A DNA stretch of 25,140 bases from WHTB01 sp050699035 (GTDB lineage Bacteria > Actinomycetota > Actinomycetes > Propionibacteriales > Nocardioidaceae): positions 1-25,140 of the forward strand of contig JBOHDE010000027.1 in the NCBI GenBank assembly GCA_050699035.1. Direction: 5' to 3'. The notes under the pieces were generated by a model. It was not told the origin of the DNA, searched no databases, and was given only the letters and a program-made list of their open reading frames with translations. The translations under genes and the position numbers were made by a program. Shown piece after piece: positions 1 to 9,750 of the stretch; the stretch's first letter is position 1; every line of letters begins with the position of its first letter.

Positions 1-153
1 CAGTTGGCCGACGCCGAGCAGTCCGCCCGGCAGGCCCGCAGCGAGGCCGAGGCCGAGCAGCGGCGGCTGGCCGAGGCCGTCGAGGCGGTGGTGGCGGCCA
101 AGCAGGCAGAGCAGGACGCGAGTGCACGCCTCACCGAACTAGGCGGCGGATGA
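1..153 (+). CDS. C-terminal end of a coiled-coil protein (partial)
   Basis: An open frame enters from the left edge and stops with TGA at 151-153, leaving 50 visible residues. They are almost all Ala, Glu, Gln and Arg with regularly spaced Leu/Val, as expected of a charged alpha-helical coiled coil, and end LTELGGG. The tail does not resemble the Lon-like C-terminus of RadA, the usual neighbour upstream of disA in actinobacteria. The stop is 55 bases before disA, so the two could be cotranscribed. Function cannot be given from this fragment. Confidence 0.6.
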   Translation, partial: QLADAEQSARQARSEAEAEQRRLAEAVEAVVAAKQAEQDASARLTELGGG

Positions 154-208
154 CACGATTCGCCCTCTAGACTGGCGAGGACGTCGACAGGTCAACGCGG
201 GGAGCACA

Positions 209-1291
209 GTGGCCAACGAGAAGAGCAGCGCTGAGGCGCGGCTGCGCGCCACACTGGCCTCGATCGCTCCTGGCACCGACCTTCGGGAGGGACTCGAGCG
301 CATTCTGCGCGGCCGCACCGGCGGGCTGCTCGTACTCGGTCAGGACAAGACGGTCGAGTCGATCAGCACCGGCGGCTTCAGCCTGGACGTCCCGTTCACG
401 CCGACGGCCCTGCGCGAGCTGGCCAAGATGGACGGCGCGATCATCCTCGACCGCGAGGCCACCCGGATCGTACGCGCCGCCGTGCACCTGATGCCGGACC
501 CGTCGATCCACACCGAGGAAGCCGGCACCCGGCACCGCACCGCCGACCGCGTCTCCCGGCAGACCAACCTCCCGGTGGTCTCGGTGTCGCAGTCGATGCA
601 CCTGATCGCGGTCTACGTCGGCGACACCCGCTATGTACTCGAAGACTCCGGCCAGATCCTGTCCCGCGCCAACCAGGCGCTGGCGACACTGGAGCGCTAC
701 AAGCTCCGTCTCGACGAGGTCTCCGGGACTCTGTCGGCGCTCGAGATCGAGGACCTGGTGACGGTCCGCGACGTCGCCTCGGTGGCGCAGCGGCTGGAGA
801 TGGTGCTGCGCATCGCCCGGGAGATCGAGGACTACGTCGTCGAGCTCGGCACGGACGGCCGGTTGCTCTCGCTGCAGCTCGACGAGCTGGTGTCGGGCGT
901 CGACATCGAGCGCGAACTGGTGGTCCGCGACTACATCCCGAGCGGTCGCAAATCCCGCGACGTCCTCAAGGTCCTGCGTGAGGTGGAGCAGCTGTCCTCC
1001 GGCGAGCTGGTCGACGTCGCCGCGGTCGCGCGGGCGATGTCGCTCGGCGCTCCCGAACACCTCGATACCGCGATCACGCCGCGCGGTTACCGGTTGCTGG
1101 CGAAGGTTCCGCGGCTGCCCGCCACCGTGGTCGACCGGCTGGTCGAGCATTTCGGCAACCTGCAGAAGCTGTTGGCCGCCAGCATCGACGACCTACAGAT
1201 CGTCGAGGGAGTCGGCGAGCTGCGTGCCCGCAGCGTCCGCGAGGGCCTGTCGCGGCTGGCCGAGTCGAGCATCCTCGAGCGGTACGTCTAG
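209..1291 (+). CDS. disA: DNA integrity scanning diadenylate cyclase DisA
   Basis: DisA condenses two ATP into the second messenger cyclic di-AMP and scans DNA for branched structures. The 360-residue length is normal for the family. The N-terminal DAC domain (about 1-150) carries both catalytic signatures: DGA at 75-77 and RHRT at 108-111 (in GTRHRTADRVSRQT). A helical linker follows (about 155-290), then a RuvA-like helix-hairpin-helix DNA-binding end (about 305-350, including IVEGVGELRARSV). The start is GTG at 209, with GGGGAG (199-204) four bases upstream. In mycobacteria disA also lies close to mutY and clpC, as here. No cyclic-di-AMP phosphodiesterase or obvious c-di-AMP riboswitch was seen in the window. 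The gene is followed by inverted repeat units that probably end its transcript. Confidence 0.97.
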   Translation: MANEKSSAEARLRATLASIAPGTDLREGLERILRGRTGGLLVLGQDKTVESISTGGFSLDVPFTPTALRELAKMDGAIILDREATRIVRAAVHLMPDPSIHTEEAGTRHRTADRVSRQTNLPVVSVSQSMHLIAVYVGDTRYVLEDSGQILSRANQALATLERYKLRLDEVSGTLSALEIEDLVTVRDVASVAQRLEMVLRIAREIEDYVVELGTDGRLLSLQLDELVSGVDIERELVVRDYIPSGRKSRDVLKVLREVEQLSSGELVDVAAVARAMSLGAPEHLDTAITPRGYRLLAKVPRLPATVVDRLVEHFGNLQKLLAASIDDLQIVEGVGELRARSVREGLSRLAESSILERYV

Positions 1292-1300
1292 ACGCCCGCG

Positions 1301-1440
1301 TTCGCGACATACGCGCAACCTCGGCGCGAGCACACACCCCTTCACGTCGAAGTTGCGCGAATGTTCGCCCCACACCGACCGCATTCGCGCCATACGCGCA
1401 ACCTCGGCGCGAGGACGCCCACCCTTCGCGTCGAGGTGAG
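1301..1440. repeat. Cluster of four 23-bp repeat units, alternating orientation
   Basis: This convergent gap between disA and the 1445-2191 gene is filled by units of one repeat: forward at 1308-1330, inverted at 1343-1368, forward at 1391-1413, and a truncated inverted copy at 1424-1440. The two forward copies are identical over 23 bases (begin CATACGCGCAAC, end CTCGGCGCGAG). Copies 1 and 2 pair as a long imperfect hairpin, and GCGCGAATG (1356-1364) pairs perfectly with CATTCGCGC (1382-1390). The structures could terminate both converging transcripts, but no T-run follows. The same unit recurs at 6430, 9927-10120, 24748 and 25105. Confidence 0.85.
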
Positions 1441-1444
1441 GGCG

Positions 1445-2191
1445 CTAGCCGTCGTGAGAAGAGTCGATCGGTGTCTTCGAGGCCGACGGCTTCGGAGCTG
1501 CCGACTTCTTGGCGACCGGCTTCTTCGGCGGTGCCGTGGTGAGCTCGAACTGCGCCCGGCTGGGCTCGCCGCCGATCAGCGCGGCCTCGGCCCAGTAGTA
1601 GCCCGGCTTCGCGAAGTCGTTGCCGGTCGAGCAGTTGTCGGTCGCGCGTCGGCCACTCCAGTCGACGTCGACATAGCTGAGCCACCCCTTGCGCAGCACC
1701 ACCGACTGCTTGCTCAGGACACCGGTGCAGGCGCTGGACCGCCAGATCAGGTCGGTGCCCGACGTGATCTCGAGGGCGAGGCCGTCCTCGGCCAGGCTCA
1801 GCGTGCACGCCTCGACGGTCGTTGTGGACAGGCCGATGCGCAGCGGGACAGCCCGTCGCGCGTATGCGTCCTCGACGTCAGGCACCGCGAGTACGTCGGC
1901 GACGTCGCAGCGACCGCGCGGCGGGCGCAGCTCGGTGGTCGCCTTCCGGGCCGGCCGCGACGTGGCGGACGGCTTCGCCTTCGGTGACGCGGAGGGCGCG
2001 CTGGACGCCCGTGCCGACAGGTCGGACCGCGCGTTCTGGTCGGACGTGTCGGCAGCGGCCTTCTCACCGTCACCGCCGACCCAGCGCACGAACAGCAGCA
2101 CCACGGCGAGGGCGACCCCGAGCACCACCAGCCGCCGACGCCAGTACACCGCCGGTGGCTGCGGCCCGGTTGGCCTCACCACATTGCTCAT
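1445..2191 (-). CDS. Membrane-anchored extracytoplasmic protein, function unknown
   Basis: The product is 248 residues. A short Pro-rich cytoplasmic tail is followed by basic WRRR and a single hydrophobic segment (about 21-38), so it is probably a type II anchored or signal-anchor protein. A low-complexity Ser/Ala/Pro/Lys linker (about 45-90) leads to a compact domain of about 120 residues with four cysteines (CDVADV, ACTLSL, SACTGV, DNCSTG) that could form two disulfides outside the cell. The end is again Lys/Pro/Ala-rich. Similar proteins occur beside mutY in other actinobacteria, from memory; I know no function. I chose ATG at 2191 because the anchor then sits at the N-terminus. There is no ribosome-binding site, but TACCGT ends six bases before this ATG, which fits leaderless transcription. 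It is divergent from mutY with 68 bases between starts. Confidence 0.75.
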   Translation of the reverse strand: MSNVVRPTGPQPPAVYWRRRLVVLGVALAVVLLFVRWVGGDGEKAAADTSDQNARSDLSARASSAPSASPKAKPSATSRPARKATTELRPPRGRCDVADVLAVPDVEDAYARRAVPLRIGLSTTTVEACTLSLAEDGLALEITSGTDLIWRSSACTGVLSKQSVVLRKGWLSYVDVDWSGRRATDNCSTGNDFAKPGYYWAEAALIGGEPSRAQFELTTAPPKKPVAKKSAAPKPSASKTPIDSSHDG

Positions 2192-2259
2192 AACAGCACG
2201 GTAAACGGACCAGACCGCCACCGGGCGATGCCACACCGGCCGTGCGACGATCGACCACG

Positions 2260-3144
2260 ATGCCCGAGTCCGTACTGCACCGACCGCTCCTCGCCTGGTA
2301 CGACGAGGAGGCCCGCGACCTGCCGTGGCGGCAGACCGACACGACCCCGTGGGCGGTGATGGTCAGCGAGTTCATGCTGCAGCAGACGCCGGTGGCTCGC
2401 GTGCTGCCGATGTTCGAGACCTGGCTGCAGTCCTGGCCGACGCCGGCGGCCCTGGCCGCGGACAGCCCGGGCGAGGCGGTCCGGGCCTGGGGTCGGCTCG
2501 GCTACCCCCGGCGGGCACTGCGCCTGCACGGCGCCGCCACCGCGATCCGCGACCGCCACGGCGGGGAGGTCCCGGTGTCCTACGACGACCTGCGGGCGCT
2601 GCCCGGAGTAGGTGACTACACCGCGGCCGCGGTCGCGTCGTTCGGGCATGGGCGGCGCCACGTCGTCCTCGACACCAACGTCCGGCGCGTGCTCGCCCGG
2701 CTGCTGGACGGCGCCGAGCACCCCTCGTCCGCGGCGGTGACCGTCGCCGAGCGGCGGAGAGCCGAGTCGGTGCTGCCCGACGACGACCTGACCGCGGCCC
2801 GCTGGGCAGCTGCCACGATGGAGCTCGGCGCAGTCCTGTGCACGGCCCGCGACCCACGCTGCGGCGCCTGCCCAGTGCGCGCCCGGTGCACCTGGCAGCG
2901 AGTGGGGGCACCGCCGTACGCCGGGCCGCCGCGCCGGGCTCAGACGTACGCCGGCACCGACCGACAGTGCCGGGGACGGCTGCTCGGCGTACTCCGCGAC
3001 GCCACCGACCCGGTCGCCGCACAAGACCTGGAGCGGGTCTGGGACGACGCGCCCCAGCGGATCCGCGCCCTGGACAGCCTGGTAGCCGACGGGCTGGCCG
3101 AGCTGCTCGACGGCGAGCGCTTCCGGCTGCCGACCGGTCGGTGA
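2260..3144 (+). CDS. mutY: A/G-specific adenine glycosylase MutY, short form
   Basis: MutY removes adenine mispaired with 8-oxoguanine in base-excision repair. From ATG at 2260 the product has 294 residues. Visible features, in order: catalytic Glu37 in SEFMLQQTPV; helix-hairpin-helix LPGVGDYTAAAVASF (about 114-128); catalytic Asp138 in VLDTNVRRVLAR; and a [4Fe-4S] loop with Cys194, 201, 204 and 210 (spacing 6-2-5). The sequence ends about 85 residues after the iron-sulfur loop. There is therefore no full C-terminal NUDIX-like 8-oxoG recognition domain of the kind E. coli MutY has; short forms are common in actinobacteria. An in-frame GTG at 2242 is an alternative start, and neither has a good ribosome-binding site. 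Repair of oxidised DNA fits its nearness to disA, a DNA-integrity sensor. Confidence 0.93.
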   Translation: MPESVLHRPLLAWYDEEARDLPWRQTDTTPWAVMVSEFMLQQTPVARVLPMFETWLQSWPTPAALAADSPGEAVRAWGRLGYPRRALRLHGAATAIRDRHGGEVPVSYDDLRALPGVGDYTAAAVASFGHGRRHVVLDTNVRRVLARLLDGAEHPSSAAVTVAERRRAESVLPDDDLTAARWAAATMELGAVLCTARDPRCGACPVRARCTWQRVGAPPYAGPPRRAQTYAGTDRQCRGRLLGVLRDATDPVAAQDLERVWDDAPQRIRALDSLVADGLAELLDGERFRLPTGR

Positions 3145-3233
3145 CCCGCTCGCTCGTGGTGCTCGACATCCGCCTGACCTGAGGCCCGCGATCGGACAAT
3201 ACGCGGCAAAACCGCCTAACGCTCTGACAACTC

Positions 3234-3261
3234 GTGACAGGTCGATTGCACTATGTATAGG
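3234..3261 (+). promoter_or_regulatory. Candidate promoter of the S8 protease gene
   Basis: GTGACA at 3234-3239 and TATAGG at 3256-3261 are 16 bases apart and resemble a vegetative -35/-10 pair. Transcription from about 3268 would give a leader of about 95 bases. The leader contains a hairpin with arms GCGCGGT (3315-3321) and ACCGCGC (3329-3335). The start codon at 3364 is preceded by an excellent ribosome-binding site, GGGAGG at 3352-3357, six bases away. Promoter assignment is by pattern only. Confidence 0.45.
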
Positions 3262-3363
3262 CTCCGGCTCGTTGCGCCCCGACGGTGACCCCCGACGATC
3301 GGTGCAGCAGCCAGGCGCGGTTCACAAGACCGCGCACCTGCGTGGGTTCAAGGGAGGACCCTC

Positions 3364-5091
3364 ATGCCTCACAACCAGCGAGGATCACGACGAGCCCTGG
3401 GCTTCGGCCTGGCGCTCACGGTCGCGGCGGCGTTGACGCTGACCACGGCCATCACCTCGGCGTCGGCGGCCGACCAGAAGTCGCCCGGCGCGAAGGCGCA
3501 ACACGCCGCACTGATCGGCACCGACAAGGCGACCGCCATCGACGGCCGCTACATCGTCGTACTCAAGGACCAGGCCACCCGCGGCGCGTCGGCACGGGCC
3601 AACGACAACACCCAGTCGACCGCGAAGTCCAAAGGCGGCAAGGTACACCGCGAGTACGACGCGGCGGTGCTCGGGTTCTCCGCCAGCCTCACCGACTCGG
3701 CACTGGACGCCGTCCGCTCCAACCCGAACGTCGCGTACGTCGAGGCGGACCAGCGGGTCACCCTCGACGCGACCCAGTCGCCGGCCACCTGGGGGATCGA
3801 CCGCATCGACCAGCGCAACCTGCCACTGAGCAACAGCTACACCTACAACCAGACCGGCGCCGGAGTCACGGCGTTCATCATCGACACCGGCATCCGCGCC
3901 ACGCACAACGACCTCAGCGGCCGGGTCGGCAGCGGCTTCACCGCGATCAACGACGGGAACGGCACGAACGACTGCCACGGTCATGGCACCCATGTCGCCG
4001 GCACGGTGGGCAGTGAGACCTACGGCGTGGCGAAGGACGTGGCGCTGCGCCCCGTGCGCGTCCTCGGCTGTAACGGGTCCGGCACGACCGCCGGCGTGAT
4101 CGACGGCGTCGACTGGGTCACCGCCAACAAGACCGCCTCCTCGGTGGCCAACATGAGCCTCGGCGGCGGCGTTTCCACCGCGCTCGACAACGCCGTCGGC
4201 GCCTCCATCAACGCCGGTGTCACCTACGCCGTCGCGGCCGGCAACGACAACGGGGCCAACGCCTGCAACGGCTCGCCGGCACGGGTCGCAGCGGCCATCA
4301 CGGTCGGCTCGACCACCAGCACCGACGCGCGTTCCAGCTTCTCGAACATCGGCAGCTGCCTGGACATCTTCGCGCCAGGCTCCAACATCACGTCGACGTG
4401 GAGCACCAGCAACACCGCGACGAACACGATCAGCGGTACGTCGATGGCGACCCCGCACGTGGCCGGCGTCGCGGCGCTGTACCTCCAGGCCAACCCCGGT
4501 TCGCCCGCCGCGACCGTACGCAACGCGATCGTCAACGGCGCCACCAACGGCGTCGTCGGCAACCCCGGCAGCGGCTCGCCGAACAAGCTGCTCTACTCGC
4601 TGCTCGACGGCGCCCCGCCCGAGCCCCCGGCCGGCAACCTGCTCGGCAACCCCGGGTTCGAGTCGGGCCTGACGATCTGGTCGGCGACGGCCGGGGTGAT
4701 CACCAGCTCGGCCAGCCGACCGGCGCACAGCGGCTCGTGGAAGGCCTGGCTGAACGGCTATGGCCGCACCTCCACCGACAACCTGTCGCAGGCGGTCACC
4801 ATCCCGGCCTCCGTCAGCAGTGCGTCGCTGTCGTTCTGGCTGCGCATCGACTCGTCGGAGACCACGTCGTCGATCGCGTATGACCGGCTCAGCGTGCAGG
4901 TCGTCCATGGCGGGGTGGCGACCACGCTGGCGACGTACTCCAACCTCAACAAGGGCGGTGGGTACACCCAGAAGTCGTTCAACCTGACCCCGTACAAGGG
5001 CCAGACGGTCACGATCAGGTTCGTCGGCACCGAGGACTCCTCGCTGCAGACCAGCTTCGTCATCGACGACACGGCGGTGAGTACCGGCTGA
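3364..5091 (+). CDS. Secreted subtilisin-like (S8, proteinase K-type) serine protease
   Basis: A 575-residue extracellular endopeptidase. Order of parts: Sec signal peptide (about 1-36: basic start, hydrophobic core, cleavage after ASA); I9 inhibitor propeptide (about 62-135: YIVVLKD to VAYVEADQRV); catalytic S8 domain (about 140-415); and a C-terminal beta-rich domain (about 425-575) beginning NLLGNPGFESG, which looks like a carbohydrate-binding or jelly-roll module. The triad is Asp174 (IIDTG), His207 (GHGTHVAG) and Ser360 (SGTSMATPH), with oxyanion Asn294 (AAGN). The propeptide keeps the enzyme inactive until secretion and autocleavage, as in the family. It has its own promoter and a strong terminator, so it is monocistronic. 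Substrate unknown; the added C-terminal module suggests binding to a polymer surface. Confidence 0.95.
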   Translation: MPHNQRGSRRALGFGLALTVAAALTLTTAITSASAADQKSPGAKAQHAALIGTDKATAIDGRYIVVLKDQATRGASARANDNTQSTAKSKGGKVHREYDAAVLGFSASLTDSALDAVRSNPNVAYVEADQRVTLDATQSPATWGIDRIDQRNLPLSNSYTYNQTGAGVTAFIIDTGIRATHNDLSGRVGSGFTAINDGNGTNDCHGHGTHVAGTVGSETYGVAKDVALRPVRVLGCNGSGTTAGVIDGVDWVTANKTASSVANMSLGGGVSTALDNAVGASINAGVTYAVAAGNDNGANACNGSPARVAAAITVGSTTSTDARSSFSNIGSCLDIFAPGSNITSTWSTSNTATNTISGTSMATPHVAGVAALYLQANPGSPAATVRNAIVNGATNGVVGNPGSGSPNKLLYSLLDGAPPEPPAGNLLGNPGFESGLTIWSATAGVITSSASRPAHSGSWKAWLNGYGRTSTDNLSQAVTIPASVSSASLSFWLRIDSSETTSSIAYDRLSVQVVHGGVATTLATYSNLNKGGGYTQKSFNLTPYKGQTVTIRFVGTEDSSLQTSFVIDDTAVSTG

Positions 5092-5096
5092 CCGCA

Positions 5097-5141
5097 CCGG
5101 GTCGGCCCGCGCACACGCACCCGGCGCGCGGGCCGACCCGG
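5097..5141 (+). terminator. Strong hairpin after the S8 protease gene
   Basis: A perfect 16-bp stem (CCGGGTCGGCCCGCGC at 5097-5112 pairs with 5126-5141) with a 13-base loop starts six bases after the protease stop codon. There is no U-tract, as is usual for high-GC actinobacterial terminators. It separates the protease from the gene starting at 5170. Confidence 0.8.
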
Positions 5142-5169
5142 CCCCCACCTCGAGCCGATGGGATCTCGG

Positions 5170-5982
5170 ATGTCTCTTCTCCCGACGCACGACACCGATG
5201 TGCACTGGGTGTCTGTGCTCGGCCACCCAAGCTCGGTCAACGCGGCCAGTTTGACGGGCACGATGGTGGGCGTCTTCCGAGACGGTCAGCGCGTACGCGG
5301 GTTCCGGCAGGATCCGGACATGACCCAGTCAGTCCTCGATGCACCCGGTGCCGTCGCGACGTTCCCGCAGCGGGTCACCGAGTCCGGCGACGTCGCCGGC
5401 GACTACACCGACCCCCGCGGGCGTCAGCACGGCTTCGTCCACCGCGATGGCGAGTACCTGCCGGTGGACCACCCCGACGCCGCGCACACCTGGGTCACCG
5501 GCATCAACTCACGCGGCGACCTCACCGGTTGCTGGCAGGACCGGAGTGGCACGATGCGCGGCTTCGTCTGGCGAGACGGCGCGTACGACCCGATCGACGG
5601 GACCACGCACGTGCTCGACCTCGGTGAGGACGGTGACGTCGTCGCCCTCGGACGCTCCGCGGACGGGGGCAAGCCGCCACTGCTGGTCGGCCGCCCGCAC
5701 CGGCTCAGGGCGGCTCCGGAGCCGACCTGGGACTCGACCGCGCGGCAGTGGTCGGCGCTGGCCGGTACCGGCCCGCACCTGGCCGGTCACTACCGGCACG
5801 GGACCGCGACCCATGCGATGGCCTTCGACGGGGTGCGGCGTCAGTGCGTCGACCTGAGGTTCCCCGGCACCCGGCGGTCCTCGGCGACCGGTGTGTGCGC
5901 CGACGGTTCGGTGGTCGGGTACGTCATCGACGTCGAGGGACACCGGCTCGGCTTCGTACTCCCGGCGTGCCTGCACAGCTGA
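5170..5982 (+). CDS. HAF-repeat-like beta-rich protein, function unknown
   Basis: The product is 270 residues with a repeating pattern of about 40 residues: an I/V-N/T-x-x-G-D-hydrophobic-x-G turn, then a short strand pair ending G-F-V-x-R-D-G. Clear copies contain TESGDVAGDYTD...HGFVHRDGEY and NSRGDLTGCWQD...RGFVWRDGAY; weaker ones occur near the middle and at the end (CADGSVVGYVID...LGFVLP). This resembles the HAF family of predicted extracellular repeat, propeller-like proteins. No signal peptide or membrane segment is visible, so secretion is uncertain. ATG at 5170 is preferred because GGGA (5160-5163) lies six bases upstream; in-frame ATG 5158 lacks a ribosome-binding site. It lies right behind the protease terminator with little room for a promoter, so partial readthrough may express it. 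No enzyme motif was recognised. Confidence 0.7.
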   Translation: MSLLPTHDTDVHWVSVLGHPSSVNAASLTGTMVGVFRDGQRVRGFRQDPDMTQSVLDAPGAVATFPQRVTESGDVAGDYTDPRGRQHGFVHRDGEYLPVDHPDAAHTWVTGINSRGDLTGCWQDRSGTMRGFVWRDGAYDPIDGTTHVLDLGEDGDVVALGRSADGGKPPLLVGRPHRLRAAPEPTWDSTARQWSALAGTGPHLAGHYRHGTATHAMAFDGVRRQCVDLRFPGTRRSSATGVCADGSVVGYVIDVEGHRLGFVLPACLHS

Positions 5983-6244
5983 CCTGACTCACCCACCTGC
6001 AGGGAAGGATTGAGCCTCAGCCGGCCGAACCAAGCAGTTGGGCTCAGCTCGGGTCGCCAGAAGTGCCCAGGTGTCCTGGAATGGCACGCGGTTCAGCTGA
6101 TCCGGTGCGATCTTGGGACAGTTGCGCACTTCTTGTCCGCAGCCGTTGCTCCGCCGGCTGCCGGCGGTCAGGAGTCGTCGCCGGCCCGCGCGCACATCGT
6201 CGCCGGCGCGAGCACCAGCACGAGCACGACGACCATGGCGAGAT

Positions 6245-6454
6245 CTGCGGACACGTGCCGGCAGACGACGACCCAGACCGATCTCGGTGTGGATGGGTTA
6301 CTTCACCCCTCGAACCGACACTTTCGGCCCCGATCCCGGGCTCAGACTGTCGATTCGGAGGGTGATCTCGTGGCCGGCGGGCACGGACAAACATTTCCCG
6401 GGACACCGGTGCGGCGCTAGCCCCCCGACCACTCGCGCCGAGATTGCGCGAATG
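6245..6454. repeat. Long dispersed repeat, copy 1
   Basis: This stretch aligns with 24920-25127 in the same orientation. The first 120 bases (6246-6365 against 24921-25040) align without gaps and differ at 13 sites; the remainder aligns with small indels. Inside is an inverted repeat: CCTCGAACCGACA (6308-6320) with TGTCGATTCGGAGG (6348-6361). It ends in an inverted copy of the 23-bp unit (6432-6454, reading CTCGCGCCGAG then ATTGCGCGAATG). Substitutions do not favour third codon positions, so it is probably not coding. Confidence 0.85.
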
Positions 6455-6469
6455 TCCCGAACGCCGAGA

Positions 6470-6515
6470 GTCGCGTGTCATTCGCCCAGCGGCGTCCCAG
6501 AGCATGACACGCAAC
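6470..6515. repeat. Conserved-arm hairpin, copy 1
   Basis: Arms GTCGCGTGTCAT (6470-6481) and ATGACACGCAAC (6504-6515) pair at 11 of 12 positions around a 22-base loop. The same arms recur at 24823-24872 with an unrelated loop. The hairpin begins 15 bases after the 23-bp unit at 6432-6454, between the two converging genes. Confidence 0.75.
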
Positions 6516-6548
6516 CATCGAGACCCGGGCGCATCCTCCGGTCACCCG

Positions 6549-6583
6549 CGAGGCCCCGCAGTCACTAGGACTGCGGGGCCTCG
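6549..6583 (-). terminator. clpC transcription terminator
   Basis: A perfect 15-bp stem (6549-6563 with 6569-6583, core AGGCCCCGCAGTC) and a 5-base loop ACTAG lie 13 bases beyond the clpC stop codon. The symmetric stem in a convergent gap could also stop transcription coming from the left. Confidence 0.85.
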
Positions 6584-6596
6584 ACGGTCCGTACGG

Positions 6597-9095
<2,499 letters not shown>

Positions 9096-9135
9096 CTGCT
9101 CAACACTCCTTGCTGGGCCTCGACGAGGCTTGCTG

Positions 9136-9162
9136 CTGGGGTAGCGACGCCTGGTACCCCAG
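9136..9162 (-). promoter_or_regulatory. Inverted repeat at the start of the clpC leader
   Basis: CTGGGGTA (9136-9143) and TACCCCAG (9155-9162) form perfect 8-base arms around 11 bases. The element sits about 40 bases upstream of the clpC start and next to the predicted transcription start. It could be an operator or a leader hairpin. It does not match the ClgR or HspR sites I know. Confidence 0.4.
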
Positions 9163-9168
9163 ACAGCC

Positions 9169-9196
9169 ACTCTAGTCCGACGGGGTCGCGAGCCAA
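9169..9196 (-). promoter_or_regulatory. Candidate clpC promoter
   Basis: On the - strand TTGGCT (9191-9196) and TAGAGT (9169-9174) are separated by 16 bases. Both are close to actinobacterial housekeeping -35/-10 hexamers. Transcription would begin near 9162, giving a leader of about 67 bases before ATG 9095. The rest of the 9096-9423 gap holds the inverted repeat at 9136-9162 and the lsr2 terminator, and nothing else I can identify. Confidence 0.5.
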
Positions 9197-9377
9197 CCGG
9201 GCACAGCCGCCCGGTGACAGATCGTTACAGGCCTTCGGCGACCACCAGATGTCACAACCCGCCGCTGACCTGCATTGTTCCCTCGGAAGGCCCTATTACG
9301 CCCGCAGCGAACAGACCGGACCAGGCCCGTGCGTACGCGCCCTGCCGCGCCTCGCGATCGCCGGCCGGGAACGTCAA

Positions 9378-9409
9378 CGGCCCGCCGGGTCCTAGCCACC
9401 GGCGGGCCG
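9378..9409 (-). terminator. lsr2 transcription terminator
   Basis: An 11-bp perfect stem (core GGCCCGCCGG at 9379-9388 with CCGGCGGGCC at 9399-9408, plus an outer C-G pair) surrounds a 10-base loop. It lies 14 bases past the lsr2 stop codon and separates lsr2 from clpC. Confidence 0.8.
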
Positions 9410-9423
9410 CGAGCTGAGTCGTG

Positions 9424-9750
9424 TCAGTGGGCCTTGTCGTACGCCTCCCGCACGTCGGCCGGGATCCGGCCGCGCTCGGAGACCTCGAAGCCGTTGGATC
9501 GGGCCCACTCACGAATCTCGGACGTGTTGGTGCCGCCGGAGCGCGCCCGCCCGCTGGCGGACCGGCGCCGCCGACCGCCGACCTTGCGGGCCGAGCCGAC
9601 GTACAGGGCGAGGGCGTCCCGCAGCTTGGCCGCATTCTTCTTTGCCAGGTCGATTTCGTAGGAAACTCCGTCGAGCGAGAACGTGACGGTCTCATCGGCG
9701 TCATTGCCGTCGATATCGTCGACAAGCTCCACCTTGAGGCGCTGAGCCAC
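9424..9750 (-). CDS. lsr2: Lsr2 nucleoid-associated xenogeneic silencer
   Basis: Lsr2 is the actinobacterial H-NS-like protein that oligomerises on AT-rich DNA and silences foreign genes. The product has 108 residues, the usual size. The N-terminal dimerisation part (1-55) contains DETVTFSLDGVSYEIDL. A basic linker (GGRRRRSASGRAR, 58-70) leads to the C-terminal DNA-binding domain (73-108), whose minor-groove AT-hook-like motif RGR is at 93-95, followed by IPADVREAYDKAH. The start is GTG at 9750 with AAGGAA about six bases upstream. It has its own terminator. In mycobacteria lysS lies directly upstream; here the ABC transporter/GGT operon intervenes. The upstream DNA is locally AT-richer than the rest of the window, which would suit autoregulation. 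Confidence 0.97.
   Translation of the reverse strand: MAQRLKVELVDDIDGNDADETVTFSLDGVSYEIDLAKKNAAKLRDALALYVGSARKVGGRRRRSASGRARSGGTNTSEIREWARSNGFEVSERGRIPADVREAYDKAH

Larger units (their letters stand above)
5983..6596. other. 614-base convergent gap without a convincing gene
   Basis: The gap lies between the HAF-like gene and the 3' end of clpC. Its left half (5983-6244) shows nothing I can assign beyond short inverted repeats and one speculative 22-codon hydrophobic frame on the - strand (6168-6236). The right half holds a copy of the long dispersed repeat (6245-6454), a conserved-arm hairpin (6470-6515) and the clpC terminator (6549-6583), each listed separately. Longer open frames here are inconsistent between repeat copies and have no ribosome-binding sites. 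Confidence 0.6.

Noticed and set aside
1301..1440. CRISPR array
   Set aside because: The repeats alternate orientation, spacing is irregular, copies lie in distant gaps, and there are no cas genes.
3203..3215. Terminator after mutY (GCGG-CAAAA-CCGC)
   Set aside because: The stem is only four pairs with no supporting tract, too weak to call.
3262..3363. c-di-AMP (ydaO) riboswitch in the protease leader, suggested by nearby disA
   Set aside because: The leader has hairpins but none of the conserved ydaO core sequences I could recognise.
3385..5226. 613-codon frame on the - strand opposite the S8 protease
   Set aside because: Shadow frame; the + strand has signal peptide, triad and ribosome-binding site.
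6246..6365. Reading frame conserved between the two long-repeat copies (also 24921-25040), sharing a C-terminal stop
   Set aside because: The 13 substitutions fall 5, 2 and 6 on codon positions one, two and three, similarity continues past the stop codon, and there is no ribosome-binding site. It behaves as a non-coding repeat.
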